From CAYFMP01 sp964344215 (GTDB taxonomy: Bacteria; Pseudomonadota; Alphaproteobacteria; Rhodospirillales; Casp-alpha2): a DNA stretch of 46,019 bases. A model generated the notes under the pieces. That model saw only the letters and a program-made list of their open reading frames with translations. It was not told the origin of the DNA and ran no database searches. Within the stretch, counting starts at the first letter, position 1, and every line of letters starts with the position of its first letter. The stretch covers positions 1 through 46,019 of the forward strand of contig CAYFMP010000027.1 of NCBI GenBank assembly GCA_964344215.1, written 5' to 3'. Positions 33,237-42,575 of the stretch are shown piece by piece. The translations under genes were made by a program, and so were the position numbers.

Positions 33237-33885
33237 ATCACCTGCCCCACCTTCCCGACTGCCACCCACCGGATTTCAGGACGCTACCGGAATATCCTCG
33301 GCGCTGGTCGACAGGTTCGCGGTATACGCCGAGCTCCTGTGCAAATGGCAGAAAAAGATCAATCTGGTGAGCCCGGCGACGGTGCCAGACCTATGGCGGC
33401 GCCACTTCCTGGATTCGGCTCAGCTCTTTCCTCTTATTCCGCCTGGGGCCGGAACTCTGGCCGACCTAGGCAGCGGCGCCGGCTTCCCGGGATTGGTTTT
33501 GGCTCTGCTGATCTCCGAAAAGGGCGGCCCCGATGTGCGTCTGATCGAGGCGAACCGCAGGAAGGCGGCATTTCTGGAAGAGGTGGCCCGGGAGACTGAA
33601 ACTACGGTCGTTGTTGAAAAACGAAGAATCGAATCCCTTCACGACGTGAAATTCGAAATTGTCACGGCACGCGGGTGCGCTCCTCTAGAGAGACTCCTTC
33701 CTCTCGCGGTTCCGATTCTGGCATCCGGGGGGATTTGCCTTTTTCTGAAGGGCCAAAAAGTCGATCAGGAATTGACGGAATCGCAAAAAACATGGAAAAT
33801 GCAGATTGAGCGCATCCCGAGTCAGACTAGCGACTCCGGAGTGATCTTAAAGCTGAAGGGTCTGTCACAACGCCATGAGCTCTGA
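33229..33885 (+). CDS. rsmG: 16S rRNA (guanine527-N7)-methyltransferase
   Basis: A 218-residue SAM-dependent methyltransferase (GidB) that makes m7G527 in 16S rRNA; loss gives low-level streptomycin resistance in other bacteria. Seen: WQKKINLVSPATVPDLWRRHFLDSAQLFPLIP, the SAM motif LADLGSGAGFPGLVLALL, VRLIEANRRKAAFLEEV and the VTARGCAPLERLLPLA block. The GTG at 33229 lies in parS; no other start with a better ribosome site is evident before the conserved core. The 3' part is somewhat AT-richer but intact. It overlaps parA by 11 bases. Confidence 0.94.
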   Translation: MKQSPAPPSRLPPTGFQDATGISSALVDRFAVYAELLCKWQKKINLVSPATVPDLWRRHFLDSAQLFPLIPPGAGTLADLGSGAGFPGLVLALLISEKGGPDVRLIEANRRKAAFLEEVARETETTVVVEKRRIESLHDVKFEIVTARGCAPLERLLPLAVPILASGGICLFLKGQKVDQELTESQKTWKMQIERIPSQTSDSGVILKLKGLSQRHEL

Positions 33886-34684
33886 GACCAGTCTCAACCT
33901 GAACGGCCACACCCGGATCATTGCCATAGCGAATCAAAAGGGTGGGGTCGGCAAGACGACGACCGCTATCAATCTCGGAACCGCTCTGGCCGCCATCCAC
34001 CAGAGGGTCCTGATCATCGACCTCGACCCGCAAGGTAACGCCAGTACCGGACTCGGGATATCGCGGCGCGACCGCGAGGTCAATTCCTACCAGGTTCTGA
34101 TCGAGACCTGCAGCGTTCTCGACGCCATCAAGGAAACGGCCATCCCCGGTCTCGACATCGTGCCGTCCGGCGTCGACCTGTACGGCGCCGAGATCGAACT
34201 CGTCGAGGTGATGCGCCGCGAGTTCCGACTGAAGGAGGCGCTGACGCTCGGCGCCGGCGCCTATGACTATATCTTGATCGACTGTCCGCCGGCCTTGGGC
34301 TTGCTGACCACCAACGCCCTGGTCGCGGCGCAGGCCGTGTTGGTGCCGCTGCAGTGCGAGTTCTACGCGCTCGAAGGCATCAGCCAGTTGGTCAAGACCA
34401 TTGAACGCGTCAAGCGCACCCTCAATCCGGGGCTCGATATCCAGGGCATCGTGCTGACCATGCACGACCGCCGCAACAACTTGTCCGAACTGGTTGCCGA
34501 CGATGTCCGCGAGTACTTCGGCGACAAAGTTTACCGAACCGTCATCCCCAGGAACGTTCGCGTTTCCGAAGCGCCGTCGCACGGCCGTCCGGTCCTCGTC
34601 TACGACACCCACTGTGCGGGGTCTCAGGCCTACCTGAACCTGGCCGGCGAGGTGATCAGCCGAGAACGCCGGGTGACGGCCTGA
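33875..34684 (+). CDS. parA: Chromosome partitioning ATPase ParA
   Basis: A 269-residue Walker-type ATPase that binds DNA non-specifically and moves ParB-parS complexes apart. The deviant Walker A KGGVGKTT is at about 23-30, with RVLIIDLDPQGNASTGLG, the Walker B YILIDCPPALGLLTTNAL, and VLTMHDRRNNLSELVADDVREYF. It is a short chromosomal ParA without an N-terminal HTH. Start overlaps rsmG, stop overlaps parB (TGATG). Confidence 0.97.
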   Translation: MSSETSLNLNGHTRIIAIANQKGGVGKTTTAINLGTALAAIHQRVLIIDLDPQGNASTGLGISRRDREVNSYQVLIETCSVLDAIKETAIPGLDIVPSGVDLYGAEIELVEVMRREFRLKEALTLGAGAYDYILIDCPPALGLLTTNALVAAQAVLVPLQCEFYALEGISQLVKTIERVKRTLNPGLDIQGIVLTMHDRRNNLSELVADDVREYFGDKVYRTVIPRNVRVSEAPSHGRPVLVYDTHCAGSQAYLNLAGEVISRERRVTA

Positions 34685-35712
34685 TGGCGGCTAAAAAGAC
34701 CAACCTCGGCAAAGGCCTGTCGGCGCTGCTCGGCGACGACGCCGGCGATGACGGCGACATCGAGGCAGGCAGGTCCCGTGCCGCCCGGACGGTCGCCATC
34801 GAGTTTCTTCACCCCGGCAAGTACCAACCACGCCAGACCATGGACGAAGCCCCTATCGAGGAGCTTTCCCAATCGATCCGAGACAAGGGCGTCTTGCAGC
34901 CGCTCTTGGTCCGCCGCCACCCCGACGATGCAGGCGCCTATGAGATTATCGCTGGCGAACGCCGCTGGCGGGCCGCCCAACTGGCCGGCCTCCATGAGGT
35001 GCCGGTCATCGTCAAGGACCTTTCCGACAACGAGGCGCTCGAGGTGGCGCTGGTCGAGAACCTGCAACGCGAAGACCTGTCGGCCCTCGAAGAGGCGGCC
35101 GGCTACCAACGCCTGATCGACGAGTTCGAGCATACCCAGGAGGCTCTAGCCCGGGTCATCGGCAAGAGCCGTTCGCACGTCGCCAACATGCTGCGTCTGC
35201 TCGGCCTGCCCGACTCCGTCAAGGCCATGCTGGATAGCGGCGAACTGACGGTCGGCCATGCCCGTACCCTACTCGCCGCCACCGACCCGCTTCCGTTGGC
35301 CAAACGCATTGCCTCGGAAGGCCTGACCGTCCGCCAGACCGAACGGATGGTGCGCAAGCAAGCCAAAGGGTCCGGCGCAACGTCGACCAAGCCTGCGAAA
35401 AGCCCCGACACCCTTGCCCTGGAGCGCGACCTGACAGACCGCCTCGGTCTTAAGGTGACGATCAGCGATCGCGACGGCAAAGGCACGCTCAACATACGCT
35501 ACACATCATTGGATCAGCTCGACGACCTGATCGCCCGGCTCGGCGCCGGACCGGCAATACCCACACCGCCAAAAACGGAACAACCGCCGCCGCCGGCGCC
35601 GACCAACGGACCGCCGGTCCCGAAGGCTGCCGTCGCGAGCCCAAAGCCGGCCAAATCGGCGGACAAGCTGGAAGTCAGCCTGGCCCCGATCGCCGCAAAA
35701 ACATCCCCTTAA
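34684..35712 (+). CDS. parB: Chromosome partitioning protein ParB
   Basis: A 342-residue CTP-dependent DNA clamp that loads at parS. The N terminus (KKTNLGKGLSALLGDD) should contact ParA. The CTP-binding/ParB domain has YQPRQTMDE, GVLQPLLVR and IIAGERRWRAAQLAG (GERR motif); the HTH region is TQEALARVIGKSRSHVANMLRLLGLP; the dimerisation domain is near GTLNIRYTSLDQLDDLIARLG. Beyond it is an unusual Pro/Ala-rich tail of about 55 residues (from about residue 290). Two matching parS sites lie upstream. Confidence 0.97.
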   Translation: MAAKKTNLGKGLSALLGDDAGDDGDIEAGRSRAARTVAIEFLHPGKYQPRQTMDEAPIEELSQSIRDKGVLQPLLVRRHPDDAGAYEIIAGERRWRAAQLAGLHEVPVIVKDLSDNEALEVALVENLQREDLSALEEAAGYQRLIDEFEHTQEALARVIGKSRSHVANMLRLLGLPDSVKAMLDSGELTVGHARTLLAATDPLPLAKRIASEGLTVRQTERMVRKQAKGSGATSTKPAKSPDTLALERDLTDRLGLKVTISDRDGKGTLNIRYTSLDQLDDLIARLGAGPAIPTPPKTEQPPPPAPTNGPPVPKAAVASPKPAKSADKLEVSLAPIAAKTSP

Positions 35713-35727
35713 ATCAATAAGTTAGAC

Positions 35728-35745
35728 GCCGCCAAACAGGGCGGC
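35728..35745. terminator. Weak GC hairpin between parB and holA
   Basis: GCCGCC and GGCGGC (35728-35733, 35740-35745) with loop AAACAG, in the 45-base gap between converging parB and holA. No T-run follows on either strand, so it is at best a weak or Rho-assisted terminator. Confidence 0.3.
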
Positions 35746-35757
35746 GCCGAGGCCGGT

Positions 35758-36825
35758 TCAGCGTCGAGCTCGACCCGCCTCCCTTTTCGAGCTGCCCGCC
35801 CGCGCGCCCTGTGCGATACGAACCAACGCGCGGCTGCATATGGCGGCAACCGGCATGCCGGTCGACTTGCAGTCGATCTCCGTCTCCACCAGAAGATCCA
35901 ACGCACGGCCAAGCCTGTCAGGCGGCCAATTCCCAACCTGACATCGAAAACGGTTCTTGAATTTGTAGAAGACCGGCGGACGCAGCTCGGCCATGGCGCC
36001 GTCGACGGTCTCTCCCTCCGTCAAGCGCCTCGCCACCAGATGGAGTCGTTGCAGGTGCCTCTGTACGGCCCGCAGTATTCCGACCGCCTGCATGCCCTCG
36101 GCGTAGGCACGCTCAAGCGCGCCATCGAGCGCGCCCTGATCGCCATCACCGACCGCGAAGGCGACGTCGTCCAGCGAAACGGCGCCGCTGTCGCCAATGC
36201 CGGCGACGGCGTCGTCGAGGGCCACCGTAGCGGACCCGCCATCGCCCCCCGACACGTAAAGCGCCAGCTTGGCGAGCTCGGAACGGACAACAAGGCGGTC
36301 GCCGCCTAGACGGCTGCAAAGGAAAGCAACGGCCTCCGGCGTGGCGTTAAGGCCATGCTCCTTAAGAGCGCTCAGGATGACACCCTCGAGCCCCGACCCC
36401 TCATCCGGGTAACATCCCAACGCCGCCGCATTCTTGGCCGACTCGAAAGCCTTGCGCAGCGACGACCGGCTCGAAAGCTCGCCCGCCTCGACGACCACCA
36501 GGCTGGCATCGTCGGACGAGGATATGAAATCCTTGAACAGACCGCTCAACACGTCGGTCGAGTCGCGGACCCAAACCGCCCGGGCTCCCCCGGTCAACGA
36601 AAGAGCCGAGGCCTCGTCGCGCAGAAGCGAAGGGTTTTCCTTGAGTTGGGCGCCGGTGAGCTCGGATACCCTGAACGGATCGGTGGGGTCGTCGGCCGAA
36701 GACCGCACCAGCTTTTCAGCCGACTCGCTGACCAGTCCGCGATCCGGCCCGAACACCAGGACGGCGCGGATTTCCGGTCCGGGCCGGTGCAGGAAGGAAT
36801 CGCGCTGGTGGCCGGATATCTTCAA
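35758..36825 (-). CDS. holA: DNA polymerase III delta subunit
   Basis: A 355-residue AAA+ clamp-loader subunit (without functional ATPase) that opens the beta clamp. Visible: AVLVFGPDRGLVSESAEKL, DPFRVSELTGAQLKENPSLLRDEASALSLTGGARAVWVRD, and the C-terminal helical segments ending ICSRALVRIAQGAR. Start overlaps the lptE stop by 4 bases, the usual lptE-holA coupling. Length is normal. Confidence 0.94.
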   Translation of the reverse strand: MKISGHQRDSFLHRPGPEIRAVLVFGPDRGLVSESAEKLVRSSADDPTDPFRVSELTGAQLKENPSLLRDEASALSLTGGARAVWVRDSTDVLSGLFKDFISSSDDASLVVVEAGELSSRSSLRKAFESAKNAAALGCYPDEGSGLEGVILSALKEHGLNATPEAVAFLCSRLGGDRLVVRSELAKLALYVSGGDGGSATVALDDAVAGIGDSGAVSLDDVAFAVGDGDQGALDGALERAYAEGMQAVGILRAVQRHLQRLHLVARRLTEGETVDGAMAELRPPVFYKFKNRFRCQVGNWPPDRLGRALDLLVETEIDCKSTGMPVAAICSRALVRIAQGARAGSSKREAGRARR

Positions 36826-37346
36826 GGCAATCCCAAATTCCCGTTCACCGGCGGACGCTCGAAATAGGCGCCCAGCCTGATCCGAATGTCCTCGCTCAAT
36901 TCCTTAAGGGCGCGTTTGCGGGCGTCCTTCTCGGCGGCCAGGGTGGCGAACTCCGAATCCAGTATGTTGTAGCTGACGATGATCCGGCTTATCGCGCCGT
37001 AGAGCGTCTGGCCGCCGGCCGCCGACCTCAGAACGAAATTCACGCTCAAAGTCAAATTGGCCCGCGTCGCCAGGGCCGTCTTCCTGACCGCCAGGGAGGC
37101 TTTGGATTCGCGCAATGTGGCGCTAAGCCTATACCGCGGTCGAGCCGCCCTGCCTTGTGGATGGAGGGCATGTTCCAGGTGATTCCGAAGGATCTGGCCG
37201 CTACGGTCCTGCATGGCGGCGACCTCGATCAAGGCAAATTCCCGCCGTGTATCGCCGGTTTCCCTGGTGCCGTAAAGCGGCCGGAATCCACAGGCGCCCA
37301 GTGTCACAAGCGCGACAATCACGATAACGGACCTAGACAACCACAT
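36822..37346 (-). CDS. lptE: LPS-assembly lipoprotein LptE
   Basis: A 174-residue outer-membrane lipoprotein that plugs the LptD barrel and helps insert lipopolysaccharide. Signal sequence MWLSRSVIVIVALVTLGAC with lipobox TLGAC (Cys19), followed by GFRPLYG, a hallmark of the family. The rest is alternating beta/alpha (NLTLSVNFVLR, SYNILDSEFATLAAEKDARKRALKELSEDIRIRLGAYF). It overlaps leuS by 14 bases and holA by 4. Confidence 0.93.
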   Translation of the reverse strand: MWLSRSVIVIVALVTLGACGFRPLYGTRETGDTRREFALIEVAAMQDRSGQILRNHLEHALHPQGRAARPRYRLSATLRESKASLAVRKTALATRANLTLSVNFVLRSAAGGQTLYGAISRIIVSYNILDSEFATLAAEKDARKRALKELSEDIRIRLGAYFERPPVNGNLGLP

Positions 37347-39897
37347 TGATAATCCTGTTCGGCACGACGATCACCTTGCGGGCCGGCTTGTCTCCCATCG
37401 AGGCGATTACGTTATCGAGCTCGAGCGCGGCGCTCTCCGCCATCTGCTGATCGCAGTCCTTCGGCAGGTCGACGGTGCCGCGCAGCTTGCCGTTGACCTG
37501 AACGGCGATGGTCACGCTCTCGTCTACCAGCAGCGACGGATCGAATTCGGGCCACGCCGTATCGGCGAGCAGAATATCATGCCCAAGCATTTGCCACAGG
37601 GCCTCGCCGAGATGCGGCATCATCGGCCCGATCAGCCTTACCACCACCTCCAAGCCCTCGCGCATGACCCAGTCGGCGCCGCCCTCGGCCGGGTCGACGG
37701 CGTCGAGCGCGTTGGTTAGTTCGCGAACGCGGGCAACCGCTTTGTTGAAACGAAAACGGTCGAGATCGTCGGAAACGGCGGCAACGGTCTTGTGTATGGC
37801 GCGATGAATTTCGTCGAGCCGCCCCGAAAGCACGTCCGGTCTTGCGGCGCCGACCTCGGCGAGTGGCACGGCCGGCTCGTCGATCATCCGCCACAACCGG
37901 TTGACATAGCGCCAGGCGCCCTCGATACCGGCCTCGGTCCAATCGAGATCGCGATCCGGCGGACTGTCGGAAAGCATGAAAAGACGCGCCGTATCGGCCC
38001 CGTAGGCCGCGATGATCTCCTCCGGATCGACGACGTTCTTCCTGGACTTGCTCATCTTCTCGGTCCGCCCGACCCGCGCCGGCTTGCCGCTGCTCCGGAC
38101 CCGGAAACCGCCTTTGCCGTCGGCCTCGACATCGTCCGGCAGCAGCCAATTGCCGTCCTCGTCGCGATAGGTGGCGTGACAGACCATGCCCTGGGTCTGC
38201 AGACCGGCAAACGGTTCGTCTATCCCCAAGTAGCCGCACTGCCTGAGAGCCCGCGTAAAGAACCGGGAATACAGAAGGTGCAGGACGGCGTGCTCGATTC
38301 CGCCGATGTACTGGTCGACCGGCAGCCAATAATCAGCCGCTTCGCGGGCAAACGCCTGATCGGCCGAGGGCGAGCAGAAACGCGCGAAATACCACGACGA
38401 TTCGAAGAACGTATCGAAGGTATCGGTCTCGCGAACCGCCGGTTCGCCGCAGCTCGGACAAGGAACGTCTTTCCACGCCGGATGCCGCTCGAGCGGATTG
38501 CCCGGCTCGTCGAAGTCGACGTCGTCCGGCAAAGACACCGGAAGGTCCTCCTCAGGGACGGGCACGACGCCGCAGCGCTGACAGTGGATCATCGGAATGG
38601 GACAACCCCAATATCGTTGCCTGGAAACGCCCCAGTCGCGCAACCGGAACTGTACGGTCCGCCGGCCCCGGCCCTCGGCCTCGAGCCGATCGGCGACGGC
38701 GGCCTTGGCCTCGTCGACCGACATGCCGTCGATGAAGTCCGAGTTCACCATGACGCCGTCGCCCAGGTAGGCCTCGTCGTCGATCGTGAAGGCGGCCGGG
38801 TCGGCATCCTTCGGCGCCACCACCGGGAACACCTCGAGGCCGTATTTGCGCGAAAAGTCGAGGTCGCGTTGGTCGTGGCCGGGACAGCCGAAGATCGCCC
38901 CGGTGCCGTACTCCATGAGCACGAAATTGGCGACGAAAATAGGCAATTCCTTACCTTCGATGAACGGGTGCAGAGCCCTGAGCCCGGTATCCAAGCCTTT
39001 CTTCTCGGCCATCTCAATGGCGGCTTCGCTGGTTCCCAGCCGATTGCACTCGGCCACGAAATCTATCAATTCGGGGCTGGATCCAGCCAACTCGAGGGCC
39101 AACGGATGATTGGCGGCAAGCGCGCAAAATGTCGCCCCGAAAAGGGTGTCGTGTCGCGTCGTATAGACGGTCAGCTTGTCGTCACGCCCCTTCAGGTCGA
39201 ATCGGATATGGGCGCCCTCCGAACGACCGATCCAATTCTCCTGCATCAACCGGACCCGATCCGGCCATCTCTCGAGCGTGCCAAGATCGGACAGGAGCTC
39301 GTCGGCGAACGCCGTGATCTTGAGGAACCATTGCGAGAGTTGACGTTTTTCGACTTCGACGCCCGACCGCCAGCCCTTGCCGTCGATGACCTGTTCGTTG
39401 GCGAGGACGGTGTTCTCGACCGGGTCCCAGTTGACCCATGATTCCTTCCGGTAGGCCAGCCCCTCCCTGAAGAAGTCGAGAAACATCTTTTGTTCGTGGC
39501 GGTAATAGTCCGGATCGCAGGTCGCGATCTCGCGCGACCAGTCGTAGGCCAGCCCCATCGACTTCAGTTGCCGGCGCATAGTGGAGATGTTTTCCTTCGT
39601 CCATACGGCGGGATGGGAGTTGGCCTCGATAGCAGCGTTCTCCGCCGGCAGGCCGAAGGCATCCCAGCCCATCGGATGAAGAACGTTAAAGCCGCGGGCC
39701 CGTTTGTAACGGGCCAACAGATCGCCGAGCGTATAGTTGCGGACGTGTCCCATGTGAATCCGCCCCGACGGATACGGGAACATCTCCAACACGTAATATT
39801 TCGGCCCTTCCGCCTCTTCGTCGACTCGAAAACACTCCCGCTCTTCCCACACGGCCTGCCACTTGGCTTCGTTTTCCTTGAAGTTGTAGCGTGTCAT
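37333..39897 (-). CDS. leuS: Leucyl-tRNA synthetase
   Basis: An 854-residue class I synthetase charging tRNA-Leu. The ATP-binding HIGH motif appears as HMGH (48-51) and KMSKS in KMSKSRKN near 613-617. The editing (CP1) domain includes TTRHDTLFGATFCALAANHPLA with the conserved Thr-rich stretch, and the zinc-type region CPSCGEPAVRETDTFDTFFESSWYF follows. The ATG at 39897 (MTRYNFKENEAKWQ) is the family start; the in-frame extension upstream is non-coding. Upstream of lptE-holA as in many alphaproteobacteria. Confidence 0.98.
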   Translation of the reverse strand: MTRYNFKENEAKWQAVWEERECFRVDEEAEGPKYYVLEMFPYPSGRIHMGHVRNYTLGDLLARYKRARGFNVLHPMGWDAFGLPAENAAIEANSHPAVWTKENISTMRRQLKSMGLAYDWSREIATCDPDYYRHEQKMFLDFFREGLAYRKESWVNWDPVENTVLANEQVIDGKGWRSGVEVEKRQLSQWFLKITAFADELLSDLGTLERWPDRVRLMQENWIGRSEGAHIRFDLKGRDDKLTVYTTRHDTLFGATFCALAANHPLALELAGSSPELIDFVAECNRLGTSEAAIEMAEKKGLDTGLRALHPFIEGKELPIFVANFVLMEYGTGAIFGCPGHDQRDLDFSRKYGLEVFPVVAPKDADPAAFTIDDEAYLGDGVMVNSDFIDGMSVDEAKAAVADRLEAEGRGRRTVQFRLRDWGVSRQRYWGCPIPMIHCQRCGVVPVPEEDLPVSLPDDVDFDEPGNPLERHPAWKDVPCPSCGEPAVRETDTFDTFFESSWYFARFCSPSADQAFAREAADYWLPVDQYIGGIEHAVLHLLYSRFFTRALRQCGYLGIDEPFAGLQTQGMVCHATYRDEDGNWLLPDDVEADGKGGFRVRSSGKPARVGRTEKMSKSRKNVVDPEEIIAAYGADTARLFMLSDSPPDRDLDWTEAGIEGAWRYVNRLWRMIDEPAVPLAEVGAARPDVLSGRLDEIHRAIHKTVAAVSDDLDRFRFNKAVARVRELTNALDAVDPAEGGADWVMREGLEVVVRLIGPMMPHLGEALWQMLGHDILLADTAWPEFDPSLLVDESVTIAVQVNGKLRGTVDLPKDCDQQMAESAALELDNVIASMGDKPARKVIVVPNRIINVVV

Positions 39898-40009
39898 GAC
39901 ATCCGATCGTTCGTTATCCGGAAATGAGTCCGAGGCCGATGGTGGGAAGGGGATCGGATAAACGCTTCCCGCCGCAAACACACCATCCATCCACGGGTAA
40001 AAAGATTTC

Positions 40010-40549
40010 CTATTGTTGAAGGGTAGCGTTTCGCAACTGCCGAGCCCGCGTCAATATGGCGTCCTCGATCTTGACCTGCGTTTCGTTGGGAACGCCGGCG
40101 TCTTGCCACGATCCATCGGTCGACTTGACCTGCCGAAAGACCGCGACCCGGACACCATCGGCGCGAAGCGTCCTTCCGAGAATGTAGATATTGAGCTTGA
40201 AACGCTCGCTGGGCGAATCCGTCGCCGTATGCCAATCGGTGATGATCACACCGCCGAACGGATCGGCGGAATTGACCGGCATGAAGGAAATGGTATCGAG
40301 CGATGCCCGCCACAGGAAGCTGTTGACGCCCAGGCGGCCGCCGCCGTCGCCCGTGTTTTCCGTATTGAACAGCAACAGCCCGCCTTCACCGAATATGGTT
40401 TTGCGCTTGCTGTAATCGGTATCGACGCCCTCGTCCTTGTCGTCCGCCGAATCGTACCCCTCGAGAGCGCCCTCGTAGGCTTCGCAGCCGGACACGGCTA
40501 GCGCCACGACGACGACCCATGCTCCCAGGAACTTTCGCGAAGCCCGCAT
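40010..40549 (-). CDS. DUF3576 lipoprotein
   Basis: A 179-residue probable lipoprotein: signal MRASRKFLGAWVVVVALAVSGC with lipobox AVSGC (Cys22), an acidic spacer, then the DUF3576 region (FGEGGLLLFN, LGVNSFLWRASLDTISFMPVNSADPFGGVIITDWH). Function unknown. The ATG at 40549 gives the better signal peptide; one five codons earlier is possible. It lies about 110 bases upstream of leuS, its usual neighbour in this group. Confidence 0.9.
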   Translation of the reverse strand: MRASRKFLGAWVVVVALAVSGCEAYEGALEGYDSADDKDEGVDTDYSKRKTIFGEGGLLLFNTENTGDGGGRLGVNSFLWRASLDTISFMPVNSADPFGGVIITDWHTATDSPSERFKLNIYILGRTLRADGVRVAVFRQVKSTDGSWQDAGVPNETQVKIEDAILTRARQLRNATLQQ

Positions 40550-40684
40550 AACATTCCGCTCCAAACCATCCGGCCCCGGCCCAAAAGCAGCCGATTCCGA
40601 CCGGGCCGGTATTACTATACTAAACGCCAGGAATCCGCCAGACCAGCCCCATACACGGACGACAACGGCCCGCCCTCGACCAGG

Positions 40685-41227
40685 TCAAGAATCGCCGCCG
40701 CGCTGAAAGCCACCGATGCCGGCAATCCCGCGGATCGGGCTGTTTTTCAGGCGCCGGGCCGTTTCCGCCCGAATACCGCCAAGCGCGTAAATCGGCACCG
40801 GGCTGTCGCGGCACAGCGCCGCAAAACGGAGCGGCCCGAGAGGCGTCACATCCGGATGGCTTTCGGTGGCGAACACAGGCGACAGAAGCACGGCGTCGAC
40901 TCCTGCCCGATGAGCGGTTTCGATGGCGGCTCGGGAATGGGCCGCCGCCGTCACCAACCAGTTTTGTCGCCGCCAAAGACGCCACTGGCGCGTTGCGTTC
41001 CGGACCATTTCCTCCGGCAGGTGAAACCCCGAGGCTCGAACCGAAACCGCCAACCGCGGATCTCCCGCCACCAACACCGGGATCCGGCGACGGCGGCAGG
41101 CCTCAACCAGCCGGTGGGCGATCTCGCGACGATCGGGATCGAGGTAGTGGCGGTATATGAGGGCCGTGCCCGGCGGCAGGCCTTCGGCAAAGCCGAGCGG
41201 GTCGGGCGTGCGCGTCGAATCGGTCAT
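40685..41227 (-). CDS. ThiE/TenI-like thiamine phosphate synthase family protein
   Basis: A 180-residue TIM-barrel protein of the thiamine-phosphate synthase superfamily. It has PPGTALIYRHY, IPVLVAGDPRLAVSVRASGFHLPE, DAVLLSPVFATESHPD (the SPVFxTxSH phosphate-site motif) and IYALGGIRAETA. It is shorter than true ThiE (about 210 residues) and lacks some pyrimidine-site residues I would expect, so it may be a TenI-type or divergent member. The ATG at 41227 begins the conserved part. Not next to other thiamine genes. Confidence 0.82.
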   Translation of the reverse strand: MTDSTRTPDPLGFAEGLPPGTALIYRHYLDPDRREIAHRLVEACRRRRIPVLVAGDPRLAVSVRASGFHLPEEMVRNATRQWRLWRRQNWLVTAAAHSRAAIETAHRAGVDAVLLSPVFATESHPDVTPLGPLRFAALCRDSPVPIYALGGIRAETARRLKNSPIRGIAGIGGFQRGGDS

Positions 41228-41358
41228 CGCTATTCTATGAGGCCACCGCCCGCCGGGCCATGTCGGCGCCGGCAAATTGAGCCCCGAGCTCGGGTCTGGT
41301 AGGGTCGGCATCATTCTTCCCGATCGAGTCATTCCCGTTAGTCCCCAAGGTAAATCAC

Positions 41359-42054
41359 ATGAACGACGAGACGGATATCGCAAAAAACCTGTCCGCCGTC
41401 GAGGCGCGCATCGCCTCCGCCGCAAACGCCGCCGGCCGCGAGCCCGGCGACGTCACCCTGGTCGCCGTCGGAAAGTCCCATTCCGCCGCCCGCGTGCACG
41501 CGGCTCTGGAGGCGGGCCACCGAACGTTTGGCGAGAACCGGGTGCAGGAGGCCGAGGACAAGTGGCCGGCGCTCAAGGAGTCGTTTCCCGACTCGCGACT
41601 GCATCTGATCGGCCCCCTGCAAACCAACAAAGTACGCCGCGCGATCGAGTTGTTCGATGTCGTCGAAACCCTCGACCGGCCGAAGCTGGCCCGTGCCCTG
41701 GCACGGGCCATGGAATCGAGTGGCCGGCGGCTCGAATGCTTCGTTCAAGTCAATACCGGAGAGGAAAGCCAAAAAGCGGGCGTATCTCCCACCGACGCCG
41801 ACGCCTTCATCGCCGAATGCCGCGACCGGTTCGGACTTCCGATCGTCGGTTTGATGTGCATTCCACCGATCGACGACGAGCCGTCGTTGCATTTCGCGCT
41901 GCTCAAGAAGATCGCCGAACGCAACGGCCTGGCAGGACTGAGCATGGGAATGACCGCCGATTTCGAGATCGCGGTCCGGTTCGGCGCCACCCACGTGCGG
42001 GTTGGAACCGCCGTATTCGGCGAGAGGCCGCCGTTCAGGCCGGACCCGGCGTAA
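41359..42054 (+). CDS. YggS/PLPBP family pyridoxal-phosphate homeostasis protein
   Basis: A 231-residue single-domain TIM barrel of the YggS/PROSC family, which binds PLP and buffers vitamin B6 and amino-acid pools without known catalysis. The PLP lysine is Lys39 in VAVGKSHSA. Also seen are GENRVQEAEDKW, LHLIGPLQTNKVRRA, FVQVNTGEESQKAG, GLMCIPP and LSMGMTADFEIAVRFGATHVRVGTAVFG. Length is normal. Its end overlaps the convergent L,D-transpeptidase gene by 20 bases. Confidence 0.95.
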   Translation: MNDETDIAKNLSAVEARIASAANAAGREPGDVTLVAVGKSHSAARVHAALEAGHRTFGENRVQEAEDKWPALKESFPDSRLHLIGPLQTNKVRRAIELFDVVETLDRPKLARALARAMESSGRRLECFVQVNTGEESQKAGVSPTDADAFIAECRDRFGLPIVGLMCIPPIDDEPSLHFALLKKIAERNGLAGLSMGMTADFEIAVRFGATHVRVGTAVFGERPPFRPDPA

Positions 42055-42541
42055 TCCGTATCAGGGTCGAAGGACAGCATCCCTCGACCACTTCGAGCAG
42101 GTCGTCGAGGGCCAGGGCCACGCAGCCTTCGGTCGGCGCGTAATCGGTCCGCGCCACATGAAGAAAGATGGCGCTGCCCAGGCCCGGAACGAGCGGGGCG
42201 TCGTTGTAGCCGATCTCGACAATGACGTCGTAAATGGCGTCGTCGCGCCACAGCTTTTCATGGCTGGCCGGGTGCGGCAGTTCGACGAGGCGGTTGTAGG
42301 CGGGGTCCTCGGGCTCGTCGCACCAACCGTCCGCAGGGCGTAGCTCGCGTATCGGCAGACCCGAGCGGGGCCGCTCCAGGCGGTCCGGACGATAGTGAAC
42401 GCGCCGCAGGGGAAACGCCCCGATCGGTGTTATCCCGTCGCCCTCGCGGGTCTTGACGCCGATCGAACCCCGGCCGACGGCGCAACGGAATTGCCGACCT
42501 TGCCAATCGAGAACATCCGGCGGCCATACTTTGATGTCCAT
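42035..42541 (-). CDS. YkuD-type L,D-transpeptidase family protein
   Basis: A 168-residue protein with a YkuD catalytic domain, which forms 3-3 peptidoglycan cross-links or attaches proteins to peptidoglycan in relatives. The catalytic motif is HVARTDYAPTEGCVAL with His128 and Cys140. No signal peptide or membrane anchor is visible, which is odd for a periplasmic enzyme but common for this compact subtype. It converges on yggS with a 20-base overlap of the coding ends. Confidence 0.9.
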   Translation of the reverse strand: MDIKVWPPDVLDWQGRQFRCAVGRGSIGVKTREGDGITPIGAFPLRRVHYRPDRLERPRSGLPIRELRPADGWCDEPEDPAYNRLVELPHPASHEKLWRDDAIYDVIVEIGYNDAPLVPGLGSAIFLHVARTDYAPTEGCVALALDDLLEVVEGCCPSTLIRITPGPA

Positions 42542-42575
42542 CGGGCGGTTGTGCTCCGCTCACGCGGGGTTGGGG

